From assembly GCA_045589695.1 (NCBI GenBank), contig JAZNPP010000045.1:3349-67348 (forward strand): a DNA stretch of 64,000 nucleotides, read 5' to 3'. This stretch comes from HGM04593 sp045589695 (lineage in GTDB: Bacteria; Bacteroidota; Bacteroidia; Bacteroidales; Bacteroidaceae). Each line of letters begins with the position of its first letter. Position 1 is the stretch's first letter. Below the pieces are notes generated by a model. The model did not search any database. It worked only from the letters and a program-made list of their open reading frames with translations, and was not told where the DNA came from. The position numbers and the translations under genes are program-made. Shown piece after piece: positions 1 to 9,074 of this stretch.

Positions 1-274
1 ATTCACCGAGCGAATGGCCTGCCACCATATCGGGTTTAAACTCTTCGCCCTGCGATAACGCGCTTATCACAGAGTGCAGAAACACAGCAGGTTGCGTTAC
101 TTTTGTCTGGCGAAGTTCTTCGTCGCTGCCGTTGAACATTATATCGGTAATGCGGAAGCCTAAAATTTCATTGGCTCTCTCAAAATATTCTCTTGCTATG
201 GGGCTGCTCTCGTACAGTTCTTTTCCCATGCCGCTGAATTGTGATCCTTGTCCTGTAAAAACAAATGCTTTCAT
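1..274 (-). CDS. fabD: Malonyl-CoA:ACP transacylase, N-terminal part (cut by window edge)
   Basis: Cytosolic enzyme that loads malonyl groups from CoA onto acyl carrier protein for fatty acid synthesis. The first 91 residues are present, reading leftward from an ATG at 274 and leaving the window without a stop. Visible motifs are the family N-terminus with GQGSQ at residues 8-12 and the nucleophile elbow GHSLGE at 86-91, with Ser88 as the expected catalytic serine. The remaining two thirds of the protein lie outside the window. A TTTG tandem repeat lies directly upstream of the start. The identification is firm; the completeness of the gene cannot be judged. Confidence 0.93.
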   Translation of the reverse strand, partial: MKAFVFTGQGSQFSGMGKELYESSPIAREYFERANEILGFRITDIMFNGSDEELRQTKVTQPAVFLHSVISALSQGEEFKPDMVAGHSLGE

Positions 275-288
275 TTGTGTTGTATTTA

Positions 289-315
289 TTTGTTTGTTTG
301 TTTGTTTGTTTGTTT
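289..315. repeat. TTTG tetranucleotide repeat upstream of fabD
   Basis: Six perfect TTTG units followed by TTT, ending 15 bases upstream of the fabD start codon (CAAA units on the coding strand). It sits in the likely leader or promoter region of fabD and could vary in length by slippage. No function is shown. Confidence 0.85.
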
Positions 316-451
316 CGCTAATCCTTTTTCGGCTCAGCCGTTAGACGCAAAATATCCCTTTTGCGGATACATGCGCATGAAACCGTAATTTAACGTCTCC
401 TGCAAATATAGTTGTTTTTATTTATTTATAGCCTCTTTTTTATATATAATA

Positions 452-483
452 TTGGCTGTGCCCGAAAAAAGTGCTATCTTTGC
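452..483 (+). promoter_or_regulatory. Bacteroidetes-type promoter of the polysaccharide locus
   Basis: TTGG at 452-455 and TATCTTTGC at 475-483 are separated by 19 bases, which matches the Bacteroidetes -33/-7 consensus (TTTG, then TAnnTTTG) and its usual spacing. It lies about 50 bases upstream of the SLBB exporter gene and probably drives the plus-strand cluster to 6.7 kb. Confidence 0.75.
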
Positions 484-535
484 GGATAGAGGAAAACGAG
501 TATGTTGTTTACCGTAATCTTGAACACTATTATCT

Positions 536-3085
536 ATGACAAATTTTATGACTATGTCTAAAATAAGAAAAATCACTGTTTGGGCTTTTTTGCTACTTTT
601 TGTATCTCAGTCATTATTTGCTCAGTCCGGCAAGGCTAAATTGCAGGATGCGAAATCAAAGAATTCTAAAAGTTCTTTAATTTCAAATACCGTCTCGAAC
701 GCTGCTTCAAATGATGTCATGACGGATGAGGAACTGATTATGTATATCATGGAAGAGCAAGCAAAAGGTACTGACAAAAACAAAATCGTTCTCGATTTGG
801 TGAAAAAAGGCGTTACGGAAGCCCAACTGAAAAGGGTAAGGGAGAATTATTTGGCGTCTAAGAAAGGTTCCAAAGCGAATTCTGCTTCGAGTTTCAGTGA
901 CATGTCTGCAGTACCGACAAGGCAAAGAACGCAGTCGCAGTTCAGCGGTCTTGCTTATACCGTGGATTCGCTTGATGTCGTCATTCCTGATTCCGTCGAG
1001 TTGGCCAATATGTTTCTCGATAAGGAAATAAATATTTTCGGACACGATATTTTCGCAAACAAACAATTGGTGTTTGAGCCTAATTTGAATGTTGCGACTC
1101 CCGAAACATACCGTTTAGGTCCCGGCGATGAAGTTATTATTGACGTGTGGGGAGCGTCTCAATCGACTTTTCGTGACTATATATCGCCGGATGGTTATGT
1201 GAATGTCGAGATGCTGGGCCTTGTTTATCTTAATGGAAAGGACGTAAAAGAAGCTAACGAATATATTAAAGAAAAATACAGCCAGATATATTCAGGTATA
1301 TCAGGAGACAATCCCAATTCTGAGATAAAACTGACTCTTGGCCAGGCTCGTTCTATTCAGGTACGTGTTATGGGCGAGGTTGAAAACCCGGGAACATACA
1401 CTGTGTCATCGTTCGCGTCGGTCTTTCATGCGCTTTACTTGGCAGGCGGTGTTACCGAGATAGGCACAATGCGCGATATAAAGCTTTCGCGCAATAATAA
1501 AGTGATTTCTTCGCTTGACATATACGATTATCTGCTTAATGGAAAAACCGATGGCGATGTAAGCCTTGCTGACGGAGATGTCATTACGGTATCTACCTAC
1601 AAATCGCTGGTGAATGTCGAGGGTGGCGTAAAGCGTCCTATGTACTACGAGACTTCTGATAAGGAGACGGTCGCGGATGTGCTTGGCTTTGCGGGCGGTT
1701 TCGCAAGCAATGCATTTCGTAATGATGTGAGAATAGAACGTAAGGGTGAGAAAGAGATGCAAATATTTACTTTGGATGAGAATGGAAGCAAAACATTCTT
1801 GCTAAAGGACGGAGACGTTTTGACAGTCGATACAATAGCGAATACATACGAGAATGTCGTTGAAGCAAAAGGCGCATTGTATCGCCCCGGCAAATTTCAG
1901 CTCGGAACCGTCTCTACTGTAAAGGAACTTATTGAAATAGCGGGCGGCTTGAAACCTGAAGCGTTCATGAACCGTGCTGTATTGAATCGCCGTCTTCCTG
2001 ATATGACAATGGAAAATGTTTCGATAGACTTGAATGCTCTCATGAACAGAACTGCCGACGATATCGAACTGAGAAACTATGATGTCCTGTTTGTAAATTC
2101 AATAGAAGACCAACGTAGTGTACAGTATGTTGATGTTTATGGCGAGGTCGCGTTTCCGGGCAGATACAGATATGTTTCGAATGCAAGCATTGAGGATTTC
2201 GTGCTTATCTCAGGAGGTTTGACAGAAAAAGCTTCTGCAGTGCGTGTTGATGTGGTGCGTAAGAATTACGACCCTTATGCTGTAGAGCCGATAGATACAA
2301 TAGCGAACGTTTACTCATTCGACATTGACAAGGATTTAAAGATTGTCGGCGACAGCAAGTTTGTTTTGAAGCCTTTCGACGCTATATACATACGCCGTTC
2401 TCCTACATATTTTTCAGAATCTAATGTTACTGTTGAAGGTGAGGTCGCTTTTGCAGGAACATATACTATAGACAATAAGAATCTAAGGTTGAGCGATCTT
2501 GTAAAAAAAGCCGGCGGCGTTACGAACAGCGCATATATAAAAGGCGCTCGTCTTGAGAGAAAACTTTCCGATACCGAGCGTGAACGTATGGAGCAGACAC
2601 TTAAGATTGTTCAGCGTCAAATGTTGCCCGAGGATGTAGAAAATATATCTGTTGCAAATGTTCAAGAAGTCGGTATTGAACTTGAGAAGGCTATGAAGCA
2701 GCCCGGCGGCGAATATGACTTGTTGCTTAAAGACGGAGACCGATTGATAATTCCGGAATTTGAAAACACGGTGACGATAAGCGGAAACGTTATGTTTCCT
2801 AATACCGTGTCTTTCAAAGAGGGCAAGAGGCTTAAATATTATATTAATCAGGCAGGAGGATATGGAGAAAAGGCAAAGAGGTCAAAAGCGATAGTCATAT
2901 ACAAGAACGGAACGGTTGCTCGTGCCAAGAAATATTCCACAAAAATTGAACCGGGTTGCGAGATAATAGTTCCTACTAAACCTGTGGGCAAAGCATGGAG
3001 TCCTGCCGAAATATTCTCTTTGACATCATCTTCGGCGTCTTTGGCTACTGTGATAATATCATTGATAAATCTAATTGCTAAATAA
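536..3085 (+). CDS. SLBB-domain polysaccharide export protein (Wza-like)
   Basis: Predicted outer-membrane or periplasmic exporter of a capsular or exopolysaccharide. The 849 residues start with a signal peptide (about 1-30, ending LFAQS). A Poly_export region around residues 185-270 contains the LGPGDEVIIDVWG signature. About six SLBB units follow, starting near residues 273, 358, 440, 530, 630 and 744, each with a G-V/A-x-x-PG core and a later AGG. A hydrophobic segment lies at the extreme C-terminus (about 822-845). The multi-SLBB form of about 800-850 residues is usual in Bacteroidetes and longer than enterobacterial Wza. The gene is first in a plus-strand cluster with Wzz-, Wzy- and Wzx-like genes. 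An in-frame ATG a few codons downstream is an alternative start. Confidence 0.88.
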   Translation: MTNFMTMSKIRKITVWAFLLLFVSQSLFAQSGKAKLQDAKSKNSKSSLISNTVSNAASNDVMTDEELIMYIMEEQAKGTDKNKIVLDLVKKGVTEAQLKRVRENYLASKKGSKANSASSFSDMSAVPTRQRTQSQFSGLAYTVDSLDVVIPDSVELANMFLDKEINIFGHDIFANKQLVFEPNLNVATPETYRLGPGDEVIIDVWGASQSTFRDYISPDGYVNVEMLGLVYLNGKDVKEANEYIKEKYSQIYSGISGDNPNSEIKLTLGQARSIQVRVMGEVENPGTYTVSSFASVFHALYLAGGVTEIGTMRDIKLSRNNKVISSLDIYDYLLNGKTDGDVSLADGDVITVSTYKSLVNVEGGVKRPMYYETSDKETVADVLGFAGGFASNAFRNDVRIERKGEKEMQIFTLDENGSKTFLLKDGDVLTVDTIANTYENVVEAKGALYRPGKFQLGTVSTVKELIEIAGGLKPEAFMNRAVLNRRLPDMTMENVSIDLNALMNRTADDIELRNYDVLFVNSIEDQRSVQYVDVYGEVAFPGRYRYVSNASIEDFVLISGGLTEKASAVRVDVVRKNYDPYAVEPIDTIANVYSFDIDKDLKIVGDSKFVLKPFDAIYIRRSPTYFSESNVTVEGEVAFAGTYTIDNKNLRLSDLVKKAGGVTNSAYIKGARLERKLSDTERERMEQTLKIVQRQMLPEDVENISVANVQEVGIELEKAMKQPGGEYDLLLKDGDRLIIPEFENTVTISGNVMFPNTVSFKEGKRLKYYINQAGGYGEKAKRSKAIVIYKNGTVARAKKYSTKIEPGCEIIVPTKPVGKAWSPAEIFSLTSSSASLATVIISLINLIAK

Positions 3086-3089
3086 GGTT

Positions 3090-4145
3090 ATGCAAAACTT
3101 TTCATTAAAAGATATAAATGTCATAGATTTTTTCAAACTGATACTTTCTGATTGGCGTAGAATAATCAGAAACTGCTTTATAGCTGCTATAGTTGCGATA
3201 GTAGTTGCGTTCAGCATTCCTAAATCATATGAATCTACAGTTGTTTTAGCTCCTGAGTCAGGGTCTTCTTCTTCTTCACTCGGCTCGTTAGGTTCATTAG
3301 CGTCAATGGCAGGGTTTAATGTCGCTAATATGCAGAACAACGATGCTATTTATCCAGAATTGTATCCTCAGATACTTTCTTCTTCGAATGTGTTGTGGGA
3401 ATTGTGTGAGATGGATGTGGAATCACTTGATGGCGATATCGACTGTACACTGTACGAATATATAAAGGAACATCATAAATCTCCCTGGTGGGGATACATA
3501 ACAAAGGCACCCGGATATCTTCTAAAGGCAATAAAGGGTGAAAAGGATGATACTGTGCGTGTAACTGCAAATACATCCTATTTGATGTATACAAAAGAGC
3601 AAAGTAAGATTATGAAAAGCTTGAGCGAAATGATTACTTGCTCTGTAGACAAGGGAAACCAAGTGATAACAATTTCCGCGACGATGCAGGATCCTTTAAT
3701 TTCAGCACAGGTCGCGGATCGCATTTCAACGATATTGAAAGAGCATGTTACTGAATACAGAGTAGGCAAGGCCAACGAGGACTTGAAGTATTCAGTTACT
3801 TTGTTCAATGAGGCAAGGGATAACTATTTCAAAAAGCAGACTGAATATGCGGAGTACCTTGACCGTCATGCTTTGGGAACGTTGAAGAACAGTGTAAAAA
3901 CAACAGAGGAACGTCTAAGGGACGAAGCTGAACTCGCATATGCCATATATACTCAAATTTCACAGCAGATGGAGATCGCCAAGACAAAGGTACAGGAAAG
4001 AACACCTGTTTTTACCGTTATGCAGCCTGCAGTAGTACCAAACCTTGCAGCGTCGCCGCGTAAGCTGTTCATATTGGTGTCGTTCTTATTTTTGACTTTC
4101 TTCGGTCATGTAATATGGATGCTGTTTGTCGAGAAGAAAAAATGA
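3090..4145 (+). CDS. Wzz-like chain-length determinant / polysaccharide co-polymerase
   Basis: Inner-membrane protein expected to set polysaccharide chain length with the polymerase. The layout is a short cytoplasmic N-terminus, a transmembrane helix around residues 26-45, a long periplasmic region with predicted coiled coil at about 225-300, a proline-containing PNLAASPRK segment, and a second transmembrane helix at about 324-345. There is no C-terminal tyrosine-kinase domain. The ATG at 3090 is preferred, 4 bases after the stop of the export gene; an upstream in-frame TTG at 3075 would overlap that gene. Confidence 0.85.
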   Translation: MQNFSLKDINVIDFFKLILSDWRRIIRNCFIAAIVAIVVAFSIPKSYESTVVLAPESGSSSSSLGSLGSLASMAGFNVANMQNNDAIYPELYPQILSSSNVLWELCEMDVESLDGDIDCTLYEYIKEHHKSPWWGYITKAPGYLLKAIKGEKDDTVRVTANTSYLMYTKEQSKIMKSLSEMITCSVDKGNQVITISATMQDPLISAQVADRISTILKEHVTEYRVGKANEDLKYSVTLFNEARDNYFKKQTEYAEYLDRHALGTLKNSVKTTEERLRDEAELAYAIYTQISQQMEIAKTKVQERTPVFTVMQPAVVPNLAASPRKLFILVSFLFLTFFGHVIWMLFVEKKK

Positions 4146-4198
4146 CTTGTTCTTAAATATAAATACGGATTCTGTATTATTGATGCAGTTTGGTCATA

Positions 4199-5449
4199 AT
4201 GGGTGTATTGAATCTTATATCGTTGCTTGCTGTTTATTCGGAAATTACAGTTCTTGCTGTATTTGAATATAAGATTTGGAAAACTATATACACTCCATTG
4301 AATATGCTTATGTTACCCTATGCATTCGTACTGTTATTGACAGTAGTGTCTGCAGGGCACATCGGGCTCGTCGATTTTTATTATCCCAGCATAATGCTAT
4401 GGATGATTGGTCTTTTGATTTTTGCGATTCCAAGTTACGTCATAGGCCTGAATTTCCAATCAAAAAATATTGTCGATAATAATTCTTCATTCTGTATTGA
4501 TGAGGGGTTTTCGATGAGAGGATTGAATATATTGACAACGTTGCTTGTGCTGATGTTCATAATGCGTCTTTCGATACTCTTACGGACTTCGGAATTCATG
4601 ATAGGTTCCGAAGATTTCGGTGAAGAGTTTTGCGGTCGAGGCTTGTGGGGGCACCTTCATAGACTCTTGCATGCGCTTGCTGTCATATACATATACAAGT
4701 ATGACAAGAAACATTGGTATTATGCCGTCTTTGTAGTGCTCATATTTGTAATATCGTTTTTGTATGGAGTAAAATCATGGGTACTTATACCGCTTTTGGG
4801 CGGTATAAGCATGCGGCTTTTTTTCGGTAAGTTGAAATTAAGGCTAAGTTTGCTTATTAAAATATTGATTTCAGGCTTTCTTGTATTTCTGATAACATAC
4901 TTTCTTATACTGTATGTCGCCCGTGGCGAAAGCGCAGCTGACGTTTCTGTCATTTTTGAATTCATTGTAGGGAACTTTATTCATTATTTTGTAAGCGGAG
5001 TACTGTCGTGGAGCCAGGATCTCGAACTTGGCATATTGGAACAACCCAATTTCGATATGCTTATATCAAACTTGCTAAACCTTTTCAGTGCAGCTACTGG
5101 CGGAGAATATATAACCCCAATAAATCCCCATTTCATTCATAACGGCATCAGCAGCTCTAATGTACGCACGTTTTTCGGGACAATATACATCAACTCTACG
5201 ACGTTCCAGTTTGTGGCAACTGTAATTGTAGTCTCGGCATTGCATTATCTGACGCTTATATGGCTTAAATGCAGCCGCAATTTTTTTGTGGCCGTGCTGT
5301 ATTTCTTTTGGATAGGAATGCTTATGTTCGGCTGGTTCGAAGTGTTTTTCTTCCATTTGGCTTTCCTTGAGGTTCCGGTATGGATATTGATAACGTACAT
5401 CTTCGTCAAGTTTACAGCGGGAGAGAGTAAGGCAAGAACAACAAGGTAA
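4199..5449 (+). CDS. Polytopic membrane protein, probable O-antigen/capsule polymerase (Wzy-like)
   Basis: Protein of about 416 residues made almost wholly of hydrophobic helices (roughly ten or more membrane segments), with a large periplasmic-type loop around residues 280-330. Wzy polymerases have little sequence conservation, so the call rests on topology, size and position between a co-polymerase and a flippase gene. Its role would be to join lipid-linked repeat units on the periplasmic side of the inner membrane. The ATG at 4199 is chosen over an in-frame TTG at 4190. The flippase gene begins 10 bases after the stop. Confidence 0.65.
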   Translation: MGVLNLISLLAVYSEITVLAVFEYKIWKTIYTPLNMLMLPYAFVLLLTVVSAGHIGLVDFYYPSIMLWMIGLLIFAIPSYVIGLNFQSKNIVDNNSSFCIDEGFSMRGLNILTTLLVLMFIMRLSILLRTSEFMIGSEDFGEEFCGRGLWGHLHRLLHALAVIYIYKYDKKHWYYAVFVVLIFVISFLYGVKSWVLIPLLGGISMRLFFGKLKLRLSLLIKILISGFLVFLITYFLILYVARGESAADVSVIFEFIVGNFIHYFVSGVLSWSQDLELGILEQPNFDMLISNLLNLFSAATGGEYITPINPHFIHNGISSSNVRTFFGTIYINSTTFQFVATVIVVSALHYLTLIWLKCSRNFFVAVLYFFWIGMLMFGWFEVFFFHLAFLEVPVWILITYIFVKFTAGESKARTTR

Positions 5450-5459
5450 TTATGGTACA

Positions 5460-6707
5460 ATGGGTCTCTTTTCTAAAATAAAGAAACATAAAAAGGTAAT
5501 AGGGAATTTTTTCTCTCTATCTCTTATTAACGGCATAAGTTATATTATAGCCCTTTTTCTTATACCATATCTTCTGCGTATTTTAGGAGAAGAAAGGTAT
5601 GGCGCCTATCTGTTTATATATGTTATTGCCCAATATCTGTTGCTGTTCGGGAATTATGGCTTCAAATTCTCTGCTACACGTCTTATATCAGTACATAGAG
5701 ATAACATTGATAAGGTAAACGCAATTTTCAATGCAGTTCTATGGACGCGTTTTCTGATTACAACTGTAGCCTCGTCCATAGGCTTCGCTCTTGTAGCTCT
5801 GTTTATGGACAACAGTGATGTGCTTATGTATCTTTTTGCGCTCGGGATGGTCTTCGGAGATATTCTCATACCCTCATGGCTGTTTCAGGGAATGGAGCAG
5901 ATGAAATATATGACAATAGCGACTGTCGTTTCTAAATTGGTTTTTGCTGCGCTAATATTTATATTCATCAACTCACCGGACAAATACGTTTACGTTCTGT
6001 TGCTTCATTCTTTGGGGTACATCGTGTCAGGCGTGTTAAGTATCGGAATTGCTGTGAGGCAGTTCGGTATTCGACCCGGGCTTACAACTTTCCATGACAT
6101 TAAAGAACAACTGAAAGACGGCTGGCATGTTTTTATATCCAATATAGGAATAGAAGTGTACAGAAACTCCAATGTGTTTTTGTTGGGAGTATTTGTCGGT
6201 GATGCAGCAGCCGGTATATTCGGGGCCGTCGAAAAACTTTTTAAAGCAGTGCAAACAATTATAAATGCAATGCCAATGGCTATATATCCGCATATAAGCA
6301 GGAGATTTTACAATTCAGGCGTAAGCGATAACGTCACGACATTGATGCGGCTTATAAAATGGGCCTTTTTGATGATTCTTCCTGTCTGTTTAATTTTTGT
6401 CGTCGGATATCCGTTGGTAGCTATGTATCTTGATTTGCCAAAAGATGTTGTTTTCTGGCTTACATTATTTATGTCACCGGCGTTACTGTTCGGCTGTCTT
6501 AACTATATAATAGGGATTGTCGGGCTTGTAAACCTCGGCGCTTCAAGTCTGTTCCAAAGAAATATTTGGATATCAAGCATCGTCGCAATCGTGTTGATGA
6601 TTTTTTCATGCCGTGAGTATTCGTATTATGCTGCATCGGTAGCATGGACTATGGCAGAAACGGTTCTTTTCTTCTTATGTATTTTCTCTATAAAAAGAAT
6701 AAGATGA
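5460..6707 (+). CDS. Wzx-type oligosaccharide flippase (MATE/PST family)
   Basis: Inner-membrane transporter of about 415 residues and about 12 membrane helices, predicted to flip undecaprenyl-linked repeat units to the periplasm. The N-terminus (basic stretch, then NFFSLSLINGISYIIALFLIPYLLRILG) resembles the polysaccharide biosynthesis/PST flippase family, including the PYLLRILGEERYG motif near residue 40. It is last in the plus-strand exporter cluster. A convergent lipoprotein gene follows. Confidence 0.87.
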   Translation: MGLFSKIKKHKKVIGNFFSLSLINGISYIIALFLIPYLLRILGEERYGAYLFIYVIAQYLLLFGNYGFKFSATRLISVHRDNIDKVNAIFNAVLWTRFLITTVASSIGFALVALFMDNSDVLMYLFALGMVFGDILIPSWLFQGMEQMKYMTIATVVSKLVFAALIFIFINSPDKYVYVLLLHSLGYIVSGVLSIGIAVRQFGIRPGLTTFHDIKEQLKDGWHVFISNIGIEVYRNSNVFLLGVFVGDAAAGIFGAVEKLFKAVQTIINAMPMAIYPHISRRFYNSGVSDNVTTLMRLIKWAFLMILPVCLIFVVGYPLVAMYLDLPKDVVFWLTLFMSPALLFGCLNYIIGIVGLVNLGASSLFQRNIWISSIVAIVLMIFSCREYSYYAASVAWTMAETVLFFLCIFSIKRIR

Positions 6708-6784
6708 TTACATCTCTTGTTATGGTTGTGTGATTTATTTATACGTGAGTTATAGTAAAGTGAAATATCTTCACTCTTCCCTTG

Positions 6785-7216
6785 TTACCATTTCTTTAAT
6801 GTATATTGAAGTGTTCCGTCGCTCATTATAAGTTGCTTGCTGCTGAGGTGGTCTATTATGAATGTTGTACTTAGGTCGTAAAGCATAAACTGCTTCAAGT
6901 CCTCTTTTGTCGCTGCAGGCTTTTCTTGCGGAAAAAGTCTAAGACCGTCAATGTTTATAGTTCCTTTTTCGCTGTCGTAATAAAAGTTTCCTAAATACCT
7001 TAATGGCTCTTCGTTCTCATTCATTCTGCTTATAAAGGTAAGGTTACGTTGGAATGAATAGTAGATGTCCAATGGGTAAATTGTTGAACCGGAACTTGTA
7101 TCTTCAACCTTCTGCAATTGCCACATTCCGTCAAGGTCGCCGTTGATGTATACATTATCAACGCATGAGCTTAGCAGCACGACAGCTATTGTGAGTGATG
7201 TTATTATTCTTTTCAT
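6785..7216 (-). CDS. Small lipoprotein, lipocalin-like fold
   Basis: Secreted lipoprotein of 143 residues with a type II signal ending in VLLSSC (Cys18 as the lipidated residue). A compact beta-rich region follows, starting DLDGMWQLQKVE, which resembles the lipocalin-like domains (GxWxL start) common in Bacteroidales lipoproteins. It ends a two-gene minus-strand unit with the Wzi-like gene, 9 bases downstream of it, so a surface or envelope role tied to the polysaccharide is likely. No specific ligand can be named. Confidence 0.6.
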   Translation of the reverse strand: MKRIITSLTIAVVLLSSCVDNVYINGDLDGMWQLQKVEDTSSGSTIYPLDIYYSFQRNLTFISRMNENEEPLRYLGNFYYDSEKGTINIDGLRLFPQEKPAATKEDLKQFMLYDLSTTFIIDHLSSKQLIMSDGTLQYTLKKW

Positions 7217-7225
7217 TTCATTTCA

Positions 7226-8836
7226 CTATTTGAAAAAAGCTCCGACATGGGTGAGCGTAATCATGAAACCGATATTCTCTCCTATGAAATTGCTCTTGTC
7301 GTAACCGAAAGAGAGCGTTCCGAGCCATTTAGCATTCTTGGGCATGCATGTTACCTCAGCAAGGATGGATGTCGTATACCTCTTCTCGAGGAACGGGTTT
7401 GTATATGTTCCCCAGTTCTCGCTGTAGGTGTAGTTGAGCCTGTACGCAATGGGCAATCTGCAGTCTACAATTCCGTTTATTCCCGCATTGTGAGCTATGA
7501 GCCTGTTGCCTTTGAATTGCAGGCTTCCGTTTGTATTGTATACGGGGGAGAAAGTAAGCGGGTTGCCGATACCGAAGCCCCAATGATGCCAACCGGGGTA
7601 TATGCCGTGGTTGTAGTAGTTGTCGCATCCGTCCATCTGGTCGTTGAAGTTCGCCGAGGGGTCATGATACAAAGCGCCGCTTTGGTCGCGGGTCGTCAGG
7701 AATTCATATCTTATGTTCGATATGAAAGGGAGAATGTTCGATTTGTTTCTGATGTTGATACCTACAAGAAAATCACGCCAGGGGTATATGAGTGTTCTTC
7801 TTTTGCCGTCCTTGTTCATCTGATACTCGAAAAAGAAGAGCTGGGAATAATCCTCGAACATATGTTCTCCGTATATCCTCACCTCCAATGGTTTCGTATG
7901 CAGAGTGAATGCAGCGTGCCAGTTTCCGAGCTGGTTGCCTGAAATATTCGTCTGTTCTACTATAGGTGTATCTTTGCTGCCGCCCATCGGAATGAACGCT
8001 TTAAGAAAATCCATGAATGTATGCGGCATTTTTATGGTTTTGTAGCCAGTATTATACAATGTTCCTCCGAACTGCGTATGCATTTCAAGGCCGCCGTCGA
8101 ATGTCAGCGGGAACTTGGACGGGTTACCTACGCTTATGAAGCCGGCTTTGCCATGGTATAGTATGTTTACGCCGTACTTTTTCTTAGGATCGTTACCGGT
8201 GAACTCTCTTTGGAATTTGCCGTCAGAGAATATTCCGTATGAAATGTAGGCCCTTATCCTGAACCACTCTTTTGTTCCCGGAATAGTAAGGAATTTCGGT
8301 ATCTCAATTCTTACCTGAGGGATAGGTCGGCTGTTTCCGCTGAATGTCAAACCGCCGCTTCCTAAGCCGCTGAAACGGTTTGTGAACAGGCTGGGGTAGC
8401 GTTCAACCGTATTGCCGTAGCAGCCGCCCCTAATGCTCTCTCTGGAAAAATATTCCGCCTCGCAGCCTCGCTCCTTGCTGCCGACGGACAAAGTGAGCCA
8501 ACGCCAGCTCAATTCTCCGTACGCCTGCTGGAAGTTCACTATTGACGCCTGGTTAAAGCCGGCGATGACGTCCGCCGTTATCTCGTAGCTGAAATCATTA
8601 TTTTTCCCGAATGTGTTCCTGTAGCCCATTCCGTAACGGGCGTATCCGTTTATGCTGCTGACTGATGATATGGCGTTATTGTTTGCTGTAAACCAGTACG
8701 GGGCATAATCTCCCCAAGATGCGATTGTGTTCAGCTGCGTGTAATATCTGAAGTCGCCGCGTCCTTGCGACATTGATGCCGTAACGCAAGCGACCAATGC
8801 GATAAGTGTTATGTATGTCTTCTTTAAATTACACAT
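7226..8836 (-). CDS. Capsule assembly protein, Wzi family
   Basis: Outer-membrane beta-barrel protein of 536 residues with a signal peptide (about 1-23, cleaved after SMSQ or nearby). Wzi proteins anchor or organise capsular polysaccharide on the cell surface. The repeated aromatic beta strands, the early YYTQLNTIASWGDYAPYWF region and the overall length match the Bacteroidetes Wzi branch. It is transcribed away from the SLC13 transporter gene and toward the flippase. The intergenic region at 8837-9074 holds the divergent promoters. Confidence 0.82.
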   Translation of the reverse strand: MCNLKKTYITLIALVACVTASMSQGRGDFRYYTQLNTIASWGDYAPYWFTANNNAISSVSSINGYARYGMGYRNTFGKNNDFSYEITADVIAGFNQASIVNFQQAYGELSWRWLTLSVGSKERGCEAEYFSRESIRGGCYGNTVERYPSLFTNRFSGLGSGGLTFSGNSRPIPQVRIEIPKFLTIPGTKEWFRIRAYISYGIFSDGKFQREFTGNDPKKKYGVNILYHGKAGFISVGNPSKFPLTFDGGLEMHTQFGGTLYNTGYKTIKMPHTFMDFLKAFIPMGGSKDTPIVEQTNISGNQLGNWHAAFTLHTKPLEVRIYGEHMFEDYSQLFFFEYQMNKDGKRRTLIYPWRDFLVGINIRNKSNILPFISNIRYEFLTTRDQSGALYHDPSANFNDQMDGCDNYYNHGIYPGWHHWGFGIGNPLTFSPVYNTNGSLQFKGNRLIAHNAGINGIVDCRLPIAYRLNYTYSENWGTYTNPFLEKRYTTSILAEVTCMPKNAKWLGTLSFGYDKSNFIGENIGFMITLTHVGAFFK

Positions 8837-8933
8837 TCAGCGGATTTGATATTTGCTTAAATACAAAAGTATATATTTAAATTGATATCGTGACAATCTT
8901 GCCCGATGAAATTATATCGAACTGCTGATTTTG

Positions 8934-8962
8934 AGCATGTATTAGAATTTTCGATACATGCT
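8934..8962. promoter_or_regulatory. Inverted repeat in the divergent wzi/SLC13 promoter region
   Basis: AGCATGTAT and ATACATGCT form a perfect 9-bp inverted repeat with an 11-base loop. The phrase TTTGAGCATG overlaps its left arm and recurs about 90 bases further on. This may be a regulator site between the divergent genes; no protein can be assigned. Confidence 0.4.
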
Positions 8963-9009
8963 ATCGTAAAAACAAATAAACAACTTCTGTGAAAAAAAAT
9001 TATAGATAG

Positions 9010-9018
9010 TAAATTTGT
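9010..9018 (+). promoter_or_regulatory. -7 promoter element of the SLC13 transporter gene
   Basis: TAAATTTG at 9010-9017 fits the Bacteroidetes -7 consensus and lies about 58 bases upstream of the transporter ATG. A clear -33 element is not visible. Confidence 0.45.
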
Positions 9019-9074
9019 GCAAAATTTGAGCATGCAGATTTTGTAAAACAATATTCATTAAATAAAATCCGACT

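Noticed and set aside
132..344. Possible plus-strand small protein before the polysaccharide genes
   Set aside because: It overlaps fabD antisense and the TTTG repeat; the Phe/Val/Cys/Leu run is an artefact of the repeat.
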